From Helicobacteraceae bacterium (lineage in GTDB: Bacteria; Campylobacterota; Campylobacteria; Campylobacterales; SZUA-545), in the NCBI GenBank assembly GCA_031286325.1, contig JAITUT010000013.1:31752-95751 (forward strand): a stretch of 64,000 bases of DNA, given 5' to 3'. The notes under the pieces are model-generated. The model saw only the letters and a list, made by a program, of their open reading frames with translations. It was not told where the DNA came from and did no database searches. Of the stretch, positions 36,683 to 44,511 are shown piece by piece (position 1 is the first letter of the stretch; every line of letters begins with the position of its first letter). The position numbers and the translations under genes were made by a program.

Positions 36683-37447
36683 ATGCAAATATCGGTTGTG
36701 ATACGGACATTTAACGCCGCAGCGCGTTTCGCGGAAGTTTTGAGCTCTCTTAAAGGCTTCGCCGACGAAATTGTGGCAATAGACTGCGGCAGTAATGACG
36801 AGACCCTTGCGATCGCAAGAGATTTCGGCGCGAAGATCATAAACCAAGAGTGGCTCGGATTTGCCGCGCAAGCGAACGAGGGCTTTAAGCACGCTACGGC
36901 GGAATGGGTATTTTTGCTTGATCAAGACGAGGTCGTGAGCGACGAGTTGCGATCGGCTGTGTTAGAGGAGTTAAAAAACCCTCGCTATGACGGATATTTC
37001 ATTAACCGACAGACGATCTACTTCGGCGAAAAGTTAAATTACACTTGGCAGCCGGAGTTTATATTTAGGCTCGCGAAGCGCGGCGCGAACGCGCGTTGCG
37101 AAGGCGCTGATCCGCACCCAAAGATGATTTGCGACGGCAAAATAGGGCGGATTGACAAAAAATATAAACTTTTGCATTATTCGTATCAAAATTGGCGCGA
37201 TCAATTGCGCAAAAGCGTGGATTACGCAGAAGTCGGCGCGCGATCTATGTTTTCGCGCGGCAAAAAAGCCTCGCTCTACAAAATAATTTTCAGTCCTCTG
37301 GTGGCGTTTCTTAGATCATATCTTTTTAAGTTGGGCTTTTTGGACGGCAAGCTCGGGCTAATCGCGGCGGGTAGCTCGGCAATTTATACTTTTATGAAAT
37401 ATGTGTTTTTATACGAATTGGATCGCGATGCTGGCAAAGCGGTATGA
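36683..37447 (+). CDS. Family 2 glycosyltransferase, WaaE/KdtX-like
   Basis: A 254-residue GT-A fold enzyme that transfers a sugar from a nucleotide donor, probably in lipopolysaccharide core or glycan synthesis. Visible motifs are SVVIRTFNAAARF at the start, VAIDCGSNDET (first aspartate pair), LLDQDEVVSDEL (metal-binding motif) and FINRQTIYFGEKL typical of the WaaE/KdtX type. A C-terminal hydrophobic segment may hold it to the membrane. The frame is open back to 36626, but the conserved sequence starts at MQISVVIR. It overlaps the decayed fdtA-like gene by 20 bases. Confidence 0.88.
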   Translation: MQISVVIRTFNAAARFAEVLSSLKGFADEIVAIDCGSNDETLAIARDFGAKIINQEWLGFAAQANEGFKHATAEWVFLLDQDEVVSDELRSAVLEELKNPRYDGYFINRQTIYFGEKLNYTWQPEFIFRLAKRGANARCEGADPHPKMICDGKIGRIDKKYKLLHYSYQNWRDQLRKSVDYAEVGARSMFSRGKKASLYKIIFSPLVAFLRSYLFKLGFLDGKLGLIAAGSSAIYTFMKYVFLYELDRDAGKAV

Positions 37448-37861
37448 ATTTAGCGAATTAGGCGATGAGCGCGGCGGGTTCGCGGCGGTAGAGGCGGGGC
37501 GCGATTTGCCAATTAAGCGCGTATATTTTATTTACGGCGCGAATGACGCCGTCAGACGCGGGTTGCGCGCGCGCGAAGCCTTGCGGGAAGTTGTAAATTT
37601 TTGCTTGGTAACGGGCGCATTAAGGAGATCGTAGAGATGCAAGCGCCGCGACTTGGCGCGAAGGCGCAAAAAGCGCTCGGAATTAAATCTATGGTGTGGC
37701 GTGAAATGTCTGATTTTAGCGCGGATTGTATCCTCGCGGTCTTCGCCAGCGAGTTTTACGACGAGAGCGATTATATCCGCGATTACTCGGAGTTTTTGGC
37801 GCAAGCCGATCGGAGTTTTTGGCGCAAGCCGAGGCGTGATCTATGGACTTTGAATTTCTAG
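37428..37861 (+). pseudogene. Broken FdtA/WxcM-like sugar 3,4-ketoisomerase gene
   Basis: Two overlapping frames together give an FdtA-type cupin: frame 1 (37428-37634) has ELGDERGGFAAVEAG and IKRVYFIYGANDAVRRG; the second frame (from about 37605) has KEIVEMQAP, SMVWREMSDFS and DESDYIRDYSEFL. The join lacks roughly ten expected residues and needs a frameshift. The HAHK motif, whose histidines are catalytic in FdtA, reads RARE here. A perfect 23-base tandem duplication lies at 37787-37832 near the 3' end. Such enzymes make 3-amino-deoxyhexoses for surface glycans, so the loss would change the glycan made with the neighbouring glycosyltransferase. Confidence 0.8.
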
Positions 37862-38931
37862 CGATTGACTACCGCAACCCCGCTTTCAGCGTGGCAATGC
37901 TCCTCATTACGATCGCGGCGATCTCGCTGATCGATTACTTTTTGAACGCGGCGCGAATGAGGCGGCAAGACAAAAATGTTGAGCGATTTTTGACGCGCTT
38001 TTCCGCGTTGCAAAACAAGCAATACCGCGATCTAGCGGCGTTAGGCTTGCCTCCTGAATCGCTGATTTTTATGGCGCAGACGGCGTATAAAAGCGGCGAA
38101 TTTAGCGAGGCGATCCACATTTATTTGGCGATTTTGGAAACGACAACGGAAGCGGCGAAAAAAGTTGAGATTATGAACGCGCTTGGCGCCGCATATCACA
38201 AGGCGGGCTTTTACAAGCGCAGCGGCGATATTTTGCTGGAATCTTTGCGGCTAAAAGCGCGGAACAAAGGGGCTTTGGAGCTGCTTTTAAGGATTTACGA
38301 AACCACCCGCGAATACGATTTGGCAATTGAGGTTTTGGAGTCTTTAGAGGAGCTAGAGGGCGCGGCGGATTCGCGTTTCAAAGAGAAAGCGTTGCTGCGC
38401 GCCGGATCGTTAATAAGAAATCGCGCTTTAAGCGATCAAAAACGTGAAGAAGAATTGCTCGAATTATATGCGAAATCGCCTGATTTATTTCGCTTAATTT
38501 TAGAGTATTTTTTGGCGAAAAATCCTGAAAAAGCGTGGGAGTTAATTAACCCAGATCGGCTAGATGAAGCTTTAGATATTTTTTGGCGAATTAACGTTAA
38601 TATATTTAATGCTGAAATTGCTAAAAAATATGATATTTTATTTGAGCTTTTCAGCGCGAAAGGATATTTCGCGAAAGGCGAAGAAAAAAGTTGCGCGAAG
38701 ATATTTGAATTTGATATTTTAATTAAGTTAAAAGAGTATAGAAATTCCGCTGATTTGGAGTTTTCGTATCGTTGCCCCGCTTGCCACGCGAGTTTTCCCG
38801 CGCACTTTTACCGCTGTCCCGCTTGTAAAAGCGCGTTATTCGCGAAAGTTGAGACGACTTTGGTTAAAAACGAAGCTACGAAAGACGAATTGGAAAGAAA
38901 CGATTATGAAGTCGGCGCGAATTTTTACTGA
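37843..38931 (+). CDS. TPR protein with zinc-ribbon, LapB-like architecture
   Basis: A 362-residue protein: a single membrane helix near the N-terminus (about 15-35), a helical TPR region (about 70-300) and a C-terminal rubredoxin-like zinc site formed by CPAC (about 311) and CPAC (about 324). This order of membrane anchor, TPRs and rubredoxin-type metal site is that of LapB/YciM, which regulates LpxC turnover in enterobacteria, but sequence similarity is not strong enough to claim the same role. Its end overlaps rnhA by 26 bases. Local base use is AT-rich between 38,400 and 38,720. Confidence 0.75.
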   Translation: MDFEFLAIDYRNPAFSVAMLLITIAAISLIDYFLNAARMRRQDKNVERFLTRFSALQNKQYRDLAALGLPPESLIFMAQTAYKSGEFSEAIHIYLAILETTTEAAKKVEIMNALGAAYHKAGFYKRSGDILLESLRLKARNKGALELLLRIYETTREYDLAIEVLESLEELEGAADSRFKEKALLRAGSLIRNRALSDQKREEELLELYAKSPDLFRLILEYFLAKNPEKAWELINPDRLDEALDIFWRINVNIFNAEIAKKYDILFELFSAKGYFAKGEEKSCAKIFEFDILIKLKEYRNSADLEFSYRCPACHASFPAHFYRCPACKSALFAKVETTLVKNEATKDELERNDYEVGANFY

Positions 38932-39325
38932 CGGATCGTCTCTGGGAAACCCTGGAGCAGGCGGTTGGTGCGCGATTTTGCGCTATAAAGAACACGAAAA
39001 AGTAATTAGCGGCGGCGAAAAATTCACGACAAACAATCGTATGGAATTAACTGCCGCAATCGAGGCTTTAAGAGCGTTAAGAGAACCGTGCGAAGTGGAG
39101 TTATTTACAGATAGCGAATATGTTGCGAAAGGAATTAACGAATGGCTCAAAAATTGGGTGAAAAAAGATTTCGCTAAAGTGAAAAACGACGATCTTTGGC
39201 GATCGTATTTAATCCACGCGGAACGACATATAATTAAAGCGATTTGGGTGAAAGGGCACAATGGGCATATTGAAAACGAAAGGTGCGATAAAAAAGCTAA
39301 AGAAGAGGCGGAAAAACAGCAATGA
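38906..39325 (+). CDS. rnhA: Ribonuclease HI
   Basis: A 139-residue RNase H that cleaves RNA in RNA-DNA hybrids. Catalytic acids are visible in IFTDGSSLGNPG (Asp), NNRMELTAAIEAL (Glu), LFTDSEY (Asp) and NERCDKKAKE (Asp). The start at 38906 was chosen because MKSARIFTDG is the normal N-terminus; the frame is open further upstream. It overlaps rnc by four bases (ATGA), an arrangement common in Campylobacterota. Confidence 0.95.
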   Translation: MKSARIFTDGSSLGNPGAGGWCAILRYKEHEKVISGGEKFTTNNRMELTAAIEALRALREPCEVELFTDSEYVAKGINEWLKNWVKKDFAKVKNDDLWRSYLIHAERHIIKAIWVKGHNGHIENERCDKKAKEEAEKQQ

Positions 39326-39984
39326 ATTTAGATGAATTTCAGGCGAATTTAGGATATGTTTTTAGAGATCAAAATTTGCTTATTGAGGCGATCACGCATA
39401 AGAGTAGCGATAATAAAAATAATTACGAAAGATTAGAGTTTTTGGGCGACGCTGCGCTTGATTTGATCGTAGCGGAGTATTTATTCGCGAAATTTCCCGC
39501 CGAAAACGAGGGCGTTTTGACCGAGCTACACATCGCGCTCGTCAAAGAGAGCGCGTTGGCGCTGATCGCAAGCGCTTTGGGACTTGATAAAATCCTGAAA
39601 ATCGCGAGCCACGCGCTCAAAAACAAGATCAAAATTGACGCGGTCGCGGCGGATTCATACGAGGCGGTCATCGGCGCGCTCTTTTTAGAGGCTGGTTTCG
39701 CGGCGGCGAAAGAGGCGGCGATTCGCGCGATGGAGCGCGTTTTTCCGAGCGTTGCCCCCGAAAATTTGCTCTGCCACAACTACAAGGCGAAGTTGCAGGA
39801 GGCGACTCAGGCGCGTTTTGGCGAGTTGCCTATTTACCGCGTGGCGCGCGAAAGCGGCGCCGACCACAAAAAAACCTTTGAAATTGAGGTTTTGGTGGGC
39901 GACAAACGACTTGGAATCGCGCTCGCCAAAAGCAAAAAAGCCGCCGAGCAAGAGGCGGCTAGAATGGCTTTGTTGAAGTTGTAA
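39322..39984 (+). CDS. rnc: Ribonuclease III
   Basis: A 220-residue double-strand-specific endoribonuclease for rRNA and mRNA processing. The catalytic signature ERLEFLGDAALDLIVAEYLF is intact, followed by the second acidic site YEAVIGALFLEAG. A C-terminal double-stranded RNA-binding domain spans YKAKLQEATQ to the end (KSKKAAEQEAARMALLKL). Translationally coupled to rnhA through an ATGA overlap. Confidence 0.95.
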   Translation: MNLDEFQANLGYVFRDQNLLIEAITHKSSDNKNNYERLEFLGDAALDLIVAEYLFAKFPAENEGVLTELHIALVKESALALIASALGLDKILKIASHALKNKIKIDAVAADSYEAVIGALFLEAGFAAAKEAAIRAMERVFPSVAPENLLCHNYKAKLQEATQARFGELPIYRVARESGADHKKTFEIEVLVGDKRLGIALAKSKKAAEQEAARMALLKL

Positions 39985-40154
39985 CTTTTTGCTTGTTTAA
40001 CTTCGCAGACGAGCAAAGCTCGTCCTTGCGACCAAAGTCTCCGCCTTTGGAATCCTCGCAAATTGCCGTTCAGCCTTGCTGGGCAATTTGCGCCCGTTGC
40101 GTTACTCGCGCTACCGCTCAACTTCGCTTTTGCTTCGTTTCGCTACCGCGAGCG

Positions 40155-40200
40155 CAACGGGAATAATAGGTTTTATTTGGGCTTCGTGGCTCTTAAATGC
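40155..40200 (+). repeat. Dispersed intergenic repeat, copy 1
   Basis: Shares the blocks gggaataataggttt, gggcttcg and ctcttaaa, in the same order and spacing, with sequences at 60304-60342 and 61127-61172. Confidence 0.5.
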
Positions 40201-40232
40201 CGCGCGATCAGGGTCACGAGTAATTCAAAGGC

Positions 40233-40238
40233 TATAAT
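40233..40238 (+). promoter_or_regulatory. -10 element of glmS
   Basis: TATAAT preceded by GGC, 57 bases upstream of the glmS ATG; no other strong box lies in the gap. Confidence 0.5.
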
Positions 40239-40294
40239 TCCGCCAAAATTGGTCGTAGCGAAAGCTTTGCTCCTATGAAAAGTAAAGGATCAAA

Positions 40295-42103
40295 ATGTGC
40301 GGCATAGTAGGTTTCATCGGAAATAAAGAGATTAAGAACGTCCTTTTAAGCGGGCTAAAAGAGCTTGAATATCGCGGCTACGACAGCGCGGGGCTCGCGG
40401 TGCTGCAAAATGGCAAAATCGACATTTTCAAGGCGGTCGGCAAACTAAAAAACCTCGTGGATAAGACCGCAAATTACGCGCCGACGGGCTTTGCGGCGGG
40501 GATCGCGCATACCAGATGGGCGACGCACGGCAAACCGACAGAGATCAACGCGCACCCGCACCAAGGCGATCGCGCGTTCGTGGTGCATAACGGAATCATT
40601 GAAAATTATATGTCGCTCAAAGAGACGCTCATAAAATCAGGGGCGAAGTTCGTCAGCCAGACCGATACCGAAGTTATCGCGCACCTTTACGACCATTTTT
40701 TACGCGATCTGGGCGAGCCCAAAGCGGCGTTCGCGCGGACGATCGAGGCTATTGAGGGGGCGTACGCGATCTTGCTATTGGACGAGGCGATGGACGGCGC
40801 GATCTTTTTCGCCAAAAAGCACTCGCCGCTAGAAATCGGCAAAGTTGGCGGCGAAATTTACTTCGCTTCCAGCGACGCGCCGCTTGTGGGAATTTGCGAC
40901 TCCGCGATTTATTTGGAGGACGATTCGTGGGGGTGGGCGAACGCCTCCGAGATCGCGATCTTTAAGGATAAAGAGCCGCAAAATACCCCCGCCAAGCCGC
41001 TTCCCGCCACGCAAACGGGAGCGCAGAAAGAGGGTTTTAGATTTTTTATGGAAAAGGAAATCTACGAGCAATCGCGCGTAGTCGGCGAGACGATAATGGG
41101 GCGCGTGGCGGGCGATTCGGTGCGGTTTGACGAAATTGGCGAAGGCTTTTTGGACGGCGTTAGCGCATTGCGGCTTGTGGCGTGCGGGACGAGCTACCAC
41201 GCGGCGATGACGGCTTGTTATCTCTTTGAGCGGCTGGCGAAAATTGAGGCGCGAGCCGAGATCGCGAGCGAATTTCGCTATCGCGAGGCGATTTTGCGCG
41301 AGGGCGAGTTATTTATCGTGATTTCACAGAGCGGCGAGACGGCGGATACTTTGGAGGCGTTGAAGCTCGCGAAAAAAGCGGGCGTCTTGACTCTGGCGAT
41401 CTGCAATGTGGATAATTCGTCGATCGTCCGCGAGGCGCATACGGCGATTTTGACGCGAGCGGGGATTGAAAAGGGCGTGGCTTCGACAAAGGCGTTCGCG
41501 ACTCAAACGATGGTTTTGTGGCTTTTGGCGCTTTTGATCGGCGATCGGCGCGGCGCGATCTCGGCGGATTTAATGTCGCGCGAGATTATGGCGATCAGGA
41601 AATCCGCGCTCGCGCTGCAAGTTCGCGAGGAGACGCACGATCTAATCCGCCGTATGACGAAGCGATATTTATACGGGCACGGGTTTTTCTACATCGGGCG
41701 CGATATTTTCTACCCGCTGGCGCTTGAAGGCGCGCTGAAATTGAAAGAAATCAGTTACCTCCATGCGGAGGGTTATCCCGCGGGCGAGATGAAACACGGA
41801 CCGATCGCGCTGGCGGATGCGGAACTTTTCACGATCGCCTTAATGCCGCGCGCGATTTTGCGTGAAAAGACGCGGAGCAATGTGGAGGAGTTGATAGCGC
41901 GCGACTCAACTCTGCTCGCGATCAGCGGCGAGGAGTTTCCACTCGCGGACGATCTGCTGCCGATCGCGGCGAGCGATCACCCGATGTTGGAGTTTTACGA
42001 AATGATGGTCGCAATCCAATTGCTCGCCCTTGAAATCGCGGTGCGGCTCGGCAACGATGTGGATATGCCGCGCAATCTGGCGAAGAGCGTAACGGTGGAG
42101 TAG
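40295..42103 (+). CDS. glmS: Glutamine-fructose-6-phosphate aminotransferase
   Basis: A 602-residue cytoplasmic enzyme making glucosamine-6-phosphate for peptidoglycan and lipopolysaccharide. The mature N-terminal nucleophile is Cys2 (MCGIVGFIG), with the glutaminase motifs RGYDSAGLAV, HTRWATHG and HNGIIENY. Two SIS isomerase domains follow (ACGTSYHAAM, SQSGETADTLEAL, STKAFATQ), then GEMKHGPIAL and the conserved LAKSVTVE end. Full length with all motifs. Transcribed alone from the upstream TATAAT. No ribozyme-type leader was recognised. Confidence 0.97.
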   Translation: MCGIVGFIGNKEIKNVLLSGLKELEYRGYDSAGLAVLQNGKIDIFKAVGKLKNLVDKTANYAPTGFAAGIAHTRWATHGKPTEINAHPHQGDRAFVVHNGIIENYMSLKETLIKSGAKFVSQTDTEVIAHLYDHFLRDLGEPKAAFARTIEAIEGAYAILLLDEAMDGAIFFAKKHSPLEIGKVGGEIYFASSDAPLVGICDSAIYLEDDSWGWANASEIAIFKDKEPQNTPAKPLPATQTGAQKEGFRFFMEKEIYEQSRVVGETIMGRVAGDSVRFDEIGEGFLDGVSALRLVACGTSYHAAMTACYLFERLAKIEARAEIASEFRYREAILREGELFIVISQSGETADTLEALKLAKKAGVLTLAICNVDNSSIVREAHTAILTRAGIEKGVASTKAFATQTMVLWLLALLIGDRRGAISADLMSREIMAIRKSALALQVREETHDLIRRMTKRYLYGHGFFYIGRDIFYPLALEGALKLKEISYLHAEGYPAGEMKHGPIALADAELFTIALMPRAILREKTRSNVEELIARDSTLLAISGEEFPLADDLLPIAASDHPMLEFYEMMVAIQLLALEIAVRLGNDVDMPRNLAKSVTVE

Positions 42104-42385
42104 ACGTTTTGCTAGGAAAATTAAAGCTAAATCGGCGGCGCGCTCGGCGTTAAAAGACATAAACGGCAAATAAAGCGCAATTTTTGAAAACCTGCCAAAG
42201 CGCGTAGCTAATTGGAGCGAAAAATTATCGCCGCTATGGCTGTCGCTGTTTTCAGTATAACGGAAAAGTTGCGCTTGGCGGTTTTCCGCCGGCGTTTGAC
42301 TTTTTTAAGATGAAGCGATAGCGATGTTTATTCTTGCGATCCGCGGACGCGGTTTGGTAATCTTTTGTTTGCGGCGTTCATTAGG

Positions 42386-42904
42386 CTATAAAGCCTCGCC
42401 TCGCAAAGCGTATTGCAATCCTGCGATCGCGCCGAAAACCTCAATAAATTTATCCGTTACAAAGTAATCGGCTGTGAATTTGAGATCGCGGAAAAGCAGT
42501 TGCCCTTCGCCAATCGCGACTTTGCGCGCAAACGGAAATTTGCGCTCGGCGACCATTTTCATAAAAACATCGCCAGGAACCGAATCGTCAATCGCTGTGA
42601 TCGCGTTAATAACATTCACGAAATAAAATTGCCCCGCGTCCGTTACGATCGGCGAAATTTTCACCAAATTCGCTATTTTTTCCTCAAAAAACCGTTTAAT
42701 TTTCTCATTCACGATCAAAACCCCGCCGTAATAACACGACGCGTCAAAGTCCTTGCCGCTCTCCGCGAATTTCATACGAAACGGCTTCGGCGCGCGCGAC
42801 AACTCCTCCCAATCGCGCGTCAAAAAAAGCGAGTTGAAATCCTTGCCCTCGTCAAAAATCAGATGTTTGTAGCCCTGCGCCTGCTCAATCTGATAAATTT
42901 TCAT
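42386..42904 (-). CDS. Imm11-like (DUF1629) protein, orphan
   Basis: A 172-residue soluble protein with no signal peptide. The C-terminal half (FYFVNVINAITAIDD, LKFTADYFVTDKFIEV) resembles the Imm11/DUF1629 immunity protein family, whose members protect against polymorphic toxins. No toxin gene lies adjacent, so it would be an orphan immunity gene. The family call rests on general pattern only. Preceded by a 280-base stretch after glmS with no visible gene, and divergent from trmD. Confidence 0.5.
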   Translation of the reverse strand: MKIYQIEQAQGYKHLIFDEGKDFNSLFLTRDWEELSRAPKPFRMKFAESGKDFDASCYYGGVLIVNEKIKRFFEEKIANLVKISPIVTDAGQFYFVNVINAITAIDDSVPGDVFMKMVAERKFPFARKVAIGEGQLLFRDLKFTADYFVTDKFIEVFGAIAGLQYALRGEAL

Positions 42905-42937
42905 CGCGCCCTCCGTTTAAGGGAATATTTTAACCGA

Positions 42938-42943
42938 TATAAT
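42938..42943 (+). promoter_or_regulatory. -10 element of trmD
   Basis: TATAAT 26 bases upstream of the trmD ATG, in the short divergent gap between the Imm11-like gene and trmD. Confidence 0.5.
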
Positions 42944-42969
42944 CTTGAAATTAGGAGCAAAAAGCGCCG

Positions 42970-43650
42970 ATGAAAATCACATTCGTAACGACTTTTCGCA
43001 GTTTAATTGAGCCGTATTTTGAGGATTCCGTGCTGAAAAAAGCGCGCGATCGCGGAGCTTTCGCGGTGGATTTCATAAACCCGCGCGACTTTTCGCGCGA
43101 TCGCTGGAAAAAGACCGACGACATTGTGAGCGGCGGCGGCGCGGGAATGTTGATGACTTGCCAGCCGCTCTTTGACGCGCTGAAATTCGCGCGATCGCGC
43201 GCGCCTAAAGCGCGGATAATTTTCCCGTTGCCCGCCGCGAAGCCGTTTAACAACCGCGACGCTCGCCGCCTTGCTTCGCGCGATGAAATCGTCTTTGTCT
43301 GCGGGCGATACGAAGGGATTGACGAGCGCGTGATTGAGACGTTCGCGGACGAGGTTTTCAGCGTCGGCGACTTTGTGGTTACGGGCGGCGAGTTGCCCGC
43401 CGCGATGATGAGCGACGCGATTTTGCGCTTTGTGGGCGGCGTTTTGGGCGATGAAACTTCGGCTATTGACGAAAGTTTTGAAACTGGGCTTTTGGAAGCG
43501 CCGAACTTCACGAAGCCCGCGGTTTTCAAGGATCGCGGCGTGAAACGCGGCGCGCCTGATGTTTTGTTAAACGGCAACCATAAAATGATCGCCGCGTATA
43601 GAAACTCGCTCGCGAAGTTAAAAACCCTCTGGTTTCGCCCTGATCTCTAA
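42970..43650 (+). CDS. trmD: tRNA (guanine37-N1)-methyltransferase
   Basis: A 226-residue SPOUT enzyme that methylates G37 of tRNA using SAM, preventing frameshifting. Knot motifs are FVCGRYEGIDERV and SVGDFVVTGGELPA; the catalytic Asp region is GAGMLM and the C-terminal LLNGNHKMIA is conserved. Usually trmD is in an operon with rpsP, rimM and rplS; here it stands alone between accessory genes, with its own TATAAT promoter. Confidence 0.96.
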   Translation: MKITFVTTFRSLIEPYFEDSVLKKARDRGAFAVDFINPRDFSRDRWKKTDDIVSGGGAGMLMTCQPLFDALKFARSRAPKARIIFPLPAAKPFNNRDARRLASRDEIVFVCGRYEGIDERVIETFADEVFSVGDFVVTGGELPAAMMSDAILRFVGGVLGDETSAIDESFETGLLEAPNFTKPAVFKDRGVKRGAPDVLLNGNHKMIAAYRNSLAKLKTLWFRPDL

Positions 43651-43683
43651 CAATCTTGTCTAAGCGGCAAAATCGCCGCGCCG

Positions 43684-43878
43684 CTACTTCTCGCCTTGCG
43701 CGGCTTTAAGAGCGGCGGCGATCAAAGTTTTACGCGCGAAACTGCTAATAGAGAGCGTTTCGAGTTTTGCGGCGGCGGCGATCGTCTCGTATTCTTCCGC
43801 GCTTGTAACGATGTGAACTTGCCGCTCCCGCTTTACCCCTTTCACGGCGTTTTGGTTTCCTTTTTTCGCGCCCCTCAT
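43684..43878 (-). CDS. RHH-like DNA-binding protein, 64 aa (module A)
   Basis: A 64-residue protein: basic N-terminus MRGAKKGNQNAVKG, a predicted beta strand (RQVHIVTSAEEY) and two helices (ETIAAAAKLETL; SISSFARKTLIAAAL). This fits the ribbon-helix-helix pattern of CopG/MobC-type proteins. The GAKKGNQNA start is common in phage and plasmid proteins. Ribosome site AAGGA precedes the ATG. It follows two tiny membrane protein genes with a hairpin in between, and a decayed copy exists at 56127-56267 in the same context. A transcriptional regulator or antitoxin-like role is inferred. Confidence 0.65.
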   Translation of the reverse strand: MRGAKKGNQNAVKGVKRERQVHIVTSAEEYETIAAAAKLETLSISSFARKTLIAAALKAAQGEK

Positions 43879-43911
43879 TTTTGATCCTTTTTCATTTCTG
43901 ATCGCGCGTTT

Positions 43912-43941
43912 ATCGCCCGATCCGCTTATGGATCGGGCGAT
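43912..43941 (-). terminator. Hairpin between the small membrane genes and the RHH gene (module A)
   Basis: Perfect 12-base stem (ATCGCCCGATCC with its complement) and a 6-base loop. There is no U-run, so it may act as an attenuator or mRNA stabiliser. Module B has a hairpin in the same position. Confidence 0.5.
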
Positions 43942-43962
43942 CGTTTAGGGATAAACCCAACT

Positions 43963-44073
43963 TTAAGCGGCTTGTATATCGCCGCCTTTTTGATATGGCA
44001 AATTTGCTAGAATTACTCCCAGCAAACCAAACACAAATCCCAGCAAACCCAATACCGACCAATCCAAATTCAT
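43963..44073 (-). CDS. 36-aa membrane peptide (module A)
   Basis: A 36-residue peptide with one hydrophobic helix (SVLGLLGFVFGLLGVILA) and a short polar end. GGCGGAG lies just before its ATG, and its start overlaps the stop of the 78-aa membrane gene by four bases (ATGA), so the two are coupled. Size and arrangement match the 36-aa peptide at 56320-56430. Function unknown; single-helix peptides of this size occur as type I toxins and as small subunits of membrane complexes. Confidence 0.6.
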   Translation of the reverse strand: MNLDWSVLGLLGFVFGLLGVILANLPYQKGGDIQAA

Positions 44074-44306
44074 AGCTCCGCCTTTTTAAGTTTTATATAA
44101 AGACTTGCAGAAAATAAAGCGGCGGCGATCAAACCGCCGTCCTTATTTTCAAATAAAGCCGCTAAAGCCGCTCCGACCGCTATTAAATAAAGAAAATCAC
44201 TAATCGCGGTTAAAGCCGTTAAAGCGGCGATCTTATCATATCGCGGCAAACCAAAAATAAACTTTTTAATCGCCTCGCGGCGTGGCAAAAACCGCGCCAA
44301 ACCCAT
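44070..44306 (-). CDS. Small membrane protein, 78 aa (module A)
   Basis: A basic N-terminus (FLPRREAIKKF) is followed by two hydrophobic segments (about 28-50 and 58-70), then KLKKAEL. No known family. First gene of a three-gene unit with the coupled 36-aa peptide and RHH-like gene downstream. The DKIAAL...SASLYIKL pattern weakly resembles the small membrane proteins at 55365 and 55744. Confidence 0.55.
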   Translation of the reverse strand: MGLARFLPRREAIKKFIFGLPRYDKIAALTALTAISDFLYLIAVGAALAALFENKDGGLIAAALFSASLYIKLKKAEL

Positions 44307-44511
44307 AGCCTTAATCTATAGCTGTAGCAAAACAAGCAAGCAAAGCAATCGTTATATACGCCGCGCAACAGATCGCAAGGTTGCGGATTTGATCCGCGAT
44401 CTTAGCGATCACGATCTCTTAAAAAAGAAATTTTAGCTTACGGAATAACAAAAACAGAGGAAAGTTACGATCGCAACTACAAGATCGGGGGGTATTTCAA
44501 AGCGCGAGAAG

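Larger units (their letters stand above)
39985..40294. other. Intergenic region with dispersed repeat and glmS promoter
   Basis: No gene. It contains short inverted segments (gagcaaagctc; caaattgcc/ggcaatttg) and, at about 40155-40200, one copy of an intergenic repeat also found near 60301 and 61127. A TATAAT box at 40233-40238 is the likely glmS promoter, leaving a leader of about 50 bases. Confidence 0.5.

Noticed and set aside
40295-40297. glmS ribozyme in the leader
   Set aside because: The leader is short and holds no recognisable glmS ribozyme; that ribozyme is typical of Gram-positive bacteria.
42104-42385. Possible RNA gene after glmS
   Set aside because: No tRNA TpsiC-like motif, no cloverleaf and no conserved RNA family pattern seen.
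44400-44511. Plus-strand fragment ending IGGYFKAREVKK
   Set aside because: An open stretch of about 38 codons after a stop with no start codon or ribosome site; could be a phage fragment, but too short to support.
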